The notes under the pieces are model-generated. The model was not told the DNA's origin and did not search any database. It saw only the letters and a program-made list of their open reading frames with translations. Positions 58,226 through 64,000 of a DNA stretch of 64,000 bases are shown here, in pieces. How positions within the stretch are numbered: the stretch's first letter is position 1; each line of letters starts with the position of its first letter. Location: contig NC_053402.1 in NCBI RefSeq assembly GCF_016859285.1, forward strand, positions 6,872,031 through 6,936,030, written 5' to 3'. The stretch comes from Xiphias gladius (Eukaryota > Chordata > Actinopteri > Istiophoriformes > Xiphiidae). The translations under genes and the position numbers were made by a program.

Positions 58226-59756
58226 TCGAAATGAAGATTCTAGTGCTTCCACTTCAACCGGCATCTTACACTGTGTTGCATTGTAGCCACTGAAAGTGAA
58301 TGTTCTTAGATAAATTACACAAACTTTTATTCAATTTTATTTATGTGGTATAGTAGGAACATCATGCTGTTTCACTAAACAATGATAATTGTCACAACAA
58401 CATGGATCATCTCAAACCACTGATGTGACATTGTCGAGACACTGGCAGAACAAAGGGGGAAATTACGTAAGGCGAGGGTGGGTGAGCGAAGGCTGGACTG
58501 GGCCTCTTATAAACAGGAAGCTTCCTCATTGTGCCTAGAAAGGAGAGGGATATCCTTGAGAAAAACACAGATGAAGTCACTGGTCGGAACTGACACACAA
58601 AGAGGGGAGCTGTGACTACAGAGTGACGTGCAACCAACATTTAGTGCACATAAATGGCAACTTACTCATTTCCACACCTGGTACTAATGAAAGATTTTAC
58701 AAAAAGTATTTACAGCAGAAAATGTAGCCATGGCATGGTGGTCTTGGCTTTTGTGCCCTGTAGGTTCAAATTTTAAGCTCCATAAATAGTTATTTTCTTT
58801 CTCCATACATCACCATTTTTCTTATTTTAGCTTCAACAGCTCCTCTTTCCACACCTGCTTGTCTGGGATCAGTGCTTCTCTCTTTGTCCCGTTTAAGTAA
58901 GTGTTTTCCAGTTGGTGTCTGAGCAGTATCCCCTGACTCATCTTGTTCTGTCTTTCCTATCTTCCCTGAAGCCCACCCAAGCGATAACCAGGTTGAACTG
59001 CTCTTCTCTTCACAAGCCATGTCAGCCAAGTGGCAGTTAACCCCCTGCAGTGATACAGTGACAACCTCTCAGTGTGCTGCCTCTGAGTTAGTTTACACAC
59101 AAAGACATGACAGCAGGATTCTGTGTTCTGCCTAGCCCCCAACAGAGGGGATCTGCTCTGTCACTGCTTCTTTCCCCTCAGGCTATGAGCAAACTTTGAG
59201 CACAGAGAGACCAGTCTGGACCCACGCAGTCATCTCACTGCTGTGGGGGCTTTCTGTATTCAGTATGTTCTGTCCAACACTCCTGGCTCTGGGTGATTTT
59301 TCCTGTGACGTTAATGCACTTGCAGAAAGGAAGTCAAACAGTCCTGCTTTTGTCATGATAGCCCGCTTTAGATTTACTGCTGTTTGTGTGGAGTATAGTG
59401 TTGTCTAATTTTCTGGCTGCTGTTTGTCAGTGACTGATGAGATGTTTGAGTAAATAAAACTTTATAATCTTTCGTTTAAGACTGGAGTGACAGGTCATGT
59501 ATTGTACCTCTTGTTCTTATGTCGCTGGTTATTAAAAAAATACATAGCTTATGGAAACACTTAAAAACAAACAACCTCCCTTGTATGTTATTTCAAAAGG
59601 ACAATGGAAAGCATTCAATCCTTTTCAATTCAAACAATCAGTTGTTAATGCTTTTTGGACTTGTATGTAGAATGTAGAATCAGGGTGTGCTTTAAGTTAG
59701 ATACTTTGCTAGCTGCTTAGCTGGTAGATTTATAAGGAAATTCATTTAGGATGAGT
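58226..59756. other. Intergenic, no gene supported
   Basis: Contains a somewhat GC-richer stretch (58440-59200) with open frames on both strands, but no protein I can recognise. Confidence 0.5.
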
Positions 59757-60035
59757 TGTCAGATGAATAGTTCACATGTTGTGAAATACGCTTATTTGCT
59801 CTCTTGAGGAGAGGTTGATGAGAACATTGTGCACTAAGACTGGAAACAGTAAAAAAGTAGTAAAATCTGCCCACCAGCACCTACAAAGCTGCTTAAATAA
59901 CATGTTTAAAATATCCCCTTTATTTTATCTGTACATAAAACAAAGTGTAGAAACATCAATTTGCTGTTTTATAAGGGTTATTTGGTGGATTACTTATTAG
60001 CCAGGAGCAGTGACGTCCTGGTGACCCTGCTGGTT
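59757..60035 (+). repeat. Fold-back MITE-like repeat, copy 3 (partial)
   Basis: Left arm and centre only: AATACGCTTATTTGCTCTCT, AGACTGGAAACAG, CACCAGCACCTACAAAGC, GTTATTTGGTGGATTACTTA and GGAGCAGTGACGTCCTGG. The right arm is missing. Confidence 0.6.
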
Positions 60036-61300
60036 TTTGTATTGGATTTTACACACAAGATGTAATATGTCAACTAGAGAATGCAATTTCTGGAGAAATT
60101 GCGGTGGGATTGCTCGCTTCTGGACAGCTGACACTAAACTGTGAGCTGAATTGCTAGAAAAACTGGGAATAGCTGGGAGCTAAACTATGTGTTGAGGTTT
60201 TTATTTTGAACGTCTTTAACGTTCATGAAGCCTGCTGTAAGATCCTGTTATCTTTTGGGGCTTTTATTATGAAATACCAACCTACCTCAGGGCCCTCCTC
60301 TAAGCTCTTGCTACTGTTCCAGTCAAATGGTTTTATTTTGAAAATCTAGCTTCCAATCTGCCAATTGATTTCTTGCTCAAACTGGTCGCATAATAAAGAT
60401 TAACATGAGAGGCCGGACTCAAACTCTGAAAGGAGCTGAAATGGTATTACCACTTAAAATGTATATGTTGTATGTAGTGTAGATACAGTATGTAGCAGGA
60501 GTTCTACAGTTATCAGAGAAGTAGTCCAATCAGCTTATCTTAATCAGCTATTTGTGGCCAACTGCAGTTAAAGGTTTCCATGTTGATGGTAACTGCTTAG
60601 TTACTTCTGATACCAACTTCCGGGTTGGCCCACAAAAATATATCATCCCTGCAGCACTTTATAGGGAATAATCTGAGAGACACGTAATGACAGACAGTAA
60701 TGCATATTACCCAAATGTTTATATTGTGAGGGAGAGGGGGCTCTGCTGAACAGACTGACATAAAATATGTGTTGGTGATCTGGGAAATAGTGTGAGTTAG
60801 AAAAGTTCATTTCTCAGTTCCCTCCTGAAAATCGAGGTTTCAGTTACCATTGTAGTATATGGCAGTTGAATGGTACTCCTGTCACTTTGAGGCTCATAGT
60901 GGAAAATGTGTAACTCAATTTGCTTAGATAGTTAGGTCATGTACAATAGGATAAATTTGTCAATGTTTTGATGAAAACGTACTAAGAGTAAAAATTGTGA
61001 GTGAGGACAAGTTAAAAATAAATTTTTAACTGTGTGATGTAACCCACTCTGGCCTCTGAACATTAATCCATTCATTTGAATCCATTCATTTGAATGGATA
61101 AAAATATAAGATAAAGTGTGAAATGTTTTGGGAAACATCGAACATATAAATGAAAACTGAGCTGAATGTTTTGACATCTGAATAAAGTTTCTACAACGAA
61201 CGGTGTTGAAGTAGTTGAGGTCACAAAAAACAGGGTGGATAAATATTAATAAAGAATTTTTTTGACAAAAACATTTAGTGGAATTGCTGTTCCCACCAGT
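60036..61300. other. Intergenic, no feature recognised
   Basis: AT-rich. A small direct repeat (AATCCATTCATTTGA twice, near 61064-61093) is the only local structure noticed. Confidence 0.5.
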
Positions 61301-61520
61301 TAGTGATCATCAGAGGTGCTGGTAGATGGATTTTGGACAGAACCAGGTGAGCTGTTTCCCCCTGTTTTCCAGTCTTTATTCTAACTAACTAACTAACTGG
61401 CTGCTAGCTCCAGCTACATCTTTAGCAACTGATATGAGAGTTGTATCAATCTTCTTGTCTAACTTTAAGTAAGAAAGCGAATAGGTGTATTTCCTGAACT
61501 GTCAAACTATTAATTTAACC
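61301..61520 (+). repeat. Fold-back MITE-like repeat, copy 4 (right arm)
   Basis: AGCTGTTTCCCCCTG, TTTTCCAGTCTTTATTC, a CTAACTAACTAACTAACTGG run, GAGAGTTGTATCAATCTTCT and AAGAAAGCGAATAGGTG mark the right arm. The left arm is missing. Confidence 0.65.
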
Positions 61521-63184
61521 ATAAATTAGCAGTCACAGAAGGTCAGTTTTCATTTGCAAAGTGTTGAGTTAGATGTCTTTCTTGACAGTAAATCTTAAGT
61601 TGAGGTCATGAATTTTTGGCTCCTTCCGTGTGTCCATTTGTTTTTCAAAGATCCATGGTGATTAGAAAACAGCTACAACAGAGCCAAGTAAAAAAAAAGA
61701 GAACACAGAAACTTATACTGTATATAAGCTCTAATGTAGTGTCCAGTACTATAATGGCTGCCAGAGATTTATGGGAATCCAAGAAATAGCCTGCCTTTGT
61801 CAAAATCCAGCTTTTCTGCCTCACTGTTTCATGTGCAGCTGCACAGGGCAGTGACCTCACTTTGAGCTCCTAATGAACGGAAATGGGAAAAACTTATCTA
61901 AATGTTGGAAATGATTCCTTTCCATTTCTTCTATGCTGTACAATGTGTTTCTGTCAGTTGTGCTACTATACCCGACTCTCCCCTCTAGTCCCCAGTCTCC
62001 AGCTGGTCTGTCTGCAGTTTTGTTGTCCCTTCGTTCCTTATCCAGCACAACTTAATGCCTCACACTCAAAGCATTCGAATTCAGATCAGATTGCATCTAC
62101 AACCTTAAACTCAATCCCAAACATGGCCACAGCACGATTTGCTTGACCATTTCTTTTGCTTCTCATTTAATTGTGTTTTCTCTATCATGCAAACAGATGC
62201 AAATCATTGAAACTGGCCTCTGACTGTTGTAAAAAGTGACATTTACATACAGTGTGCTTTATGTAGTGGGTCTGTGGAATGTGTCAATTCTTTCACCAGA
62301 GCCGACTGTCTAATAGTGTTTTGCTCAGATTCAGGCCTCATGTTTTTACAAGGAAAACACACTTGATGTCCTTCATTTGTGTTGAAGCCAGAGAGCTGTT
62401 ATACAAAGGCTTGCACAGTAAATTGCACTCATTCATTTTCTGAATTTAAACAAAGTTAAAAAAAAAAAAAAAAAAAATCTATTCCCGTATATTTTTCATT
62501 TGAGTCAGGAGGCGGAAAAACCTTCGTTGGTTGAAGTTGCTAAAGTCAGTGGGGATTTTCTGTTACAAATAAACACAGGAAGAGGCTGCCATTTGGGACC
62601 ATTTTGATTAGACATAGACTCAATATATGTAAATGTCAGTTGTGCCTATATGCAAACATAAACATTCTCATTTCCTATGTAAACCTTCACCAGTTCTCAC
62701 CCTGAAGCTGGCAAGTTGCTGTACTTGAGCTCAGGCTATGCAGTTTCCATACTGCAGATAAATGATTGTTTAGTCATTTTCTACTTATTCATGAATTTAT
62801 CTCAGCTCAATTACATCTGTGTTTATGAAAATCCACAATGGCATCAGTGAAACTAAATCCCACGAGCTAATCCCACGAGTGTTTTAGGTTGACCACCAAG
62901 ATCACTTGGCCTACATAGAGAGGAAATCAACTTTGTATTTATTATTAAATGAAGATAGCTCAGTCAGCATGTTTGATACCAAGTGTTCTACCTCATTAGT
63001 CAAAAAGCCACTGGTCCTCCTGTTTGAGTTTTCACTTAATTGCTTTAGTCACATTCACTGGGATGACATATTGACGTTTCTGTATTTTGTTTCATTTGTG
63101 GTTACTTTTTGCAAGGCCCTGAGGAGCTTTTCCTTTTTAAAGGGCTTGTTCATTTCTATCACATTTTTGGAAATATTTCTACTT
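61521..63184. other. Intergenic, no gene supported
   Basis: Holds a poly(A) run of 20 at 62458-62477. Open frames are short and of unknown character. Confidence 0.5.
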
Positions 63185-63885
63185 TCTTTCTGAGATTTAG
63201 ATGAAGAGATTGATACCACTCTCATGCCTGTACACTAAATACACTAAAGCCAGCAGCTGGTTATCTTAGCTAAGCATAAAGACTGGAAACTGGGGAAAAA
63301 ACTAGCTTGGTTCTGGTTAAGGGTAAAAAAAAAATACACCTAGCGTTGCTGAAGCTCACTAATTAACATGTTTTATCTTTTACGTACAAAAACCTTAGTA
63401 CAGTAAATATGACGCAACAGCCAGAAGCCGGTTAACTTATCCTAGCCTTAAGACTGCAAACAGAGGGAAACAGCTAGCTGGTTCTGTCCAAAGTTAATAA
63501 TATCCATCTAACAACACCTCTGAAGCTCACTAATTTACATGTTGTATCTCATTTGTTTAATCTGTACAAAAACACAAAGTCTAAAAAAAATTAGTGGTTT
63601 TAAGGGATTATTTGCTGCACTATATCTTGGCCTGGTGCAGAAACCTCCTCTGCTGGTTGCCCCGCCAACTTCTCCAAGAAATTTGTTACATGTTAAATTT
63701 GTTATGGATCTTGTTACCTTTGGACAGATCAAGCCTAGCTGTTTCCCCCTCCTTGAGGTCTTTTTGCCAAACTAAGACAACAGGCTGCTGGTGATAGCTT
63801 CTTATTTACCATACAGACATAACAGTGGTATTATCTTGACAAGGAAAAGTGAATAAGTGTCTTTCCGACAACGTTAAACAATTTT
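63185..63885 (+). repeat. Fold-back MITE-like repeat, copy 5 (both arms)
   Basis: Left arm: GATTGATACCACTCTCATGC, GCCAGCAGCTGGTTATCTTA and AAGACTGGAAACTGGGG; its inner part is repeated at 63415-63520. Right arm: GCCTAGCTGTTTCCCCCTCC and AACAGTGGTATTATCTTG. The two arms are inverted copies around a centre near 63600-63670. Confidence 0.65.
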
Positions 63886-64000
63886 AAATATGTAGCTACA
63901 GTGTTGCCACCATTTAGCTACTTTGTATCGTGAGGTTGCCTGAGGAGACTCCAAGAAGTTACTGTATGTAGCAGGAGCTACAATTTGGAAAAAGTTCACG

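Noticed and set aside
58832-58898. Plus-strand stretch with a good acceptor (TTATTTTAG) and donor (GTAAGTG)
   Set aside because: No neighbouring exon or recognisable peptide; splice-like signals alone are too common.
58790-59029. Minus-strand frame of 79 codons with hydrophilic, protein-like composition starting at an ATG
   Set aside because: No homology that I recognise, no splice partner, and no promoter signal; frames of this length are expected by chance in a slightly GC-richer patch.

Overview
The window is nuclear DNA of a bony fish, very probably a spiny-rayed (percomorph) teleost. The genes are vertebrate and intron-rich. The spaces between them hold repeat families that I recognise from percomorph genomes. 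No bacterial, viral or organellar gene is present. I rebuilt five protein genes exon by exon; every splice junction keeps frame and the proteins align end to end with the human proteins as I remember them. The gene set matches the human 19p13.2 neighbourhood (SMARCA4, LDLR, SPC24, KRI1, S1PR5).

Layout: (1) 1-12190, + strand, the 3' 31 exons of smarca4 (BRG1), whose first exons lie upstream of the window. (2) 12191-17820, a gene-free spacer with a dead Tc1 transposon and other repeats. (3) 17821-28204, + strand, a complete 18-exon ldlr with a recognisable sterol-responsive promoter. (4) 28205-36244, a spacer with a LINE fragment, a fold-back element and an interrupted minisatellite. (5) 36245-47299, + strand, kri1 in 18 exons, with a decayed Tc1 element in its longest intron. 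(6) 48063-50757, + strand, spc24. (7) 54615-56085, - strand, s1pr5, a one-exon coding region behind a spliced 5' UTR. (8) 56086-64000, repeats and unique non-coding DNA with no gene I can support.

The genes do unrelated housekeeping or signalling jobs: chromatin remodelling, LDL uptake, 40S ribosome biogenesis, kinetochore attachment and lipid-mediator sensing. Their linkage is old synteny, not a functional cluster. I found no new biological system. The points most worth checking are the conserved ldlr promoter, a likely U12-type intron and two GC-AG introns, a remnant exon edge inside a tandem duplication in smarca4, one 34-bp minisatellite element at three loci, a possible repeat-derived N-terminal extension of spc24, start-stop uORFs in s1pr5, and fish-specific features of the Ldlr stalk and tail. 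All homology statements come from memory of the families; no search was run.
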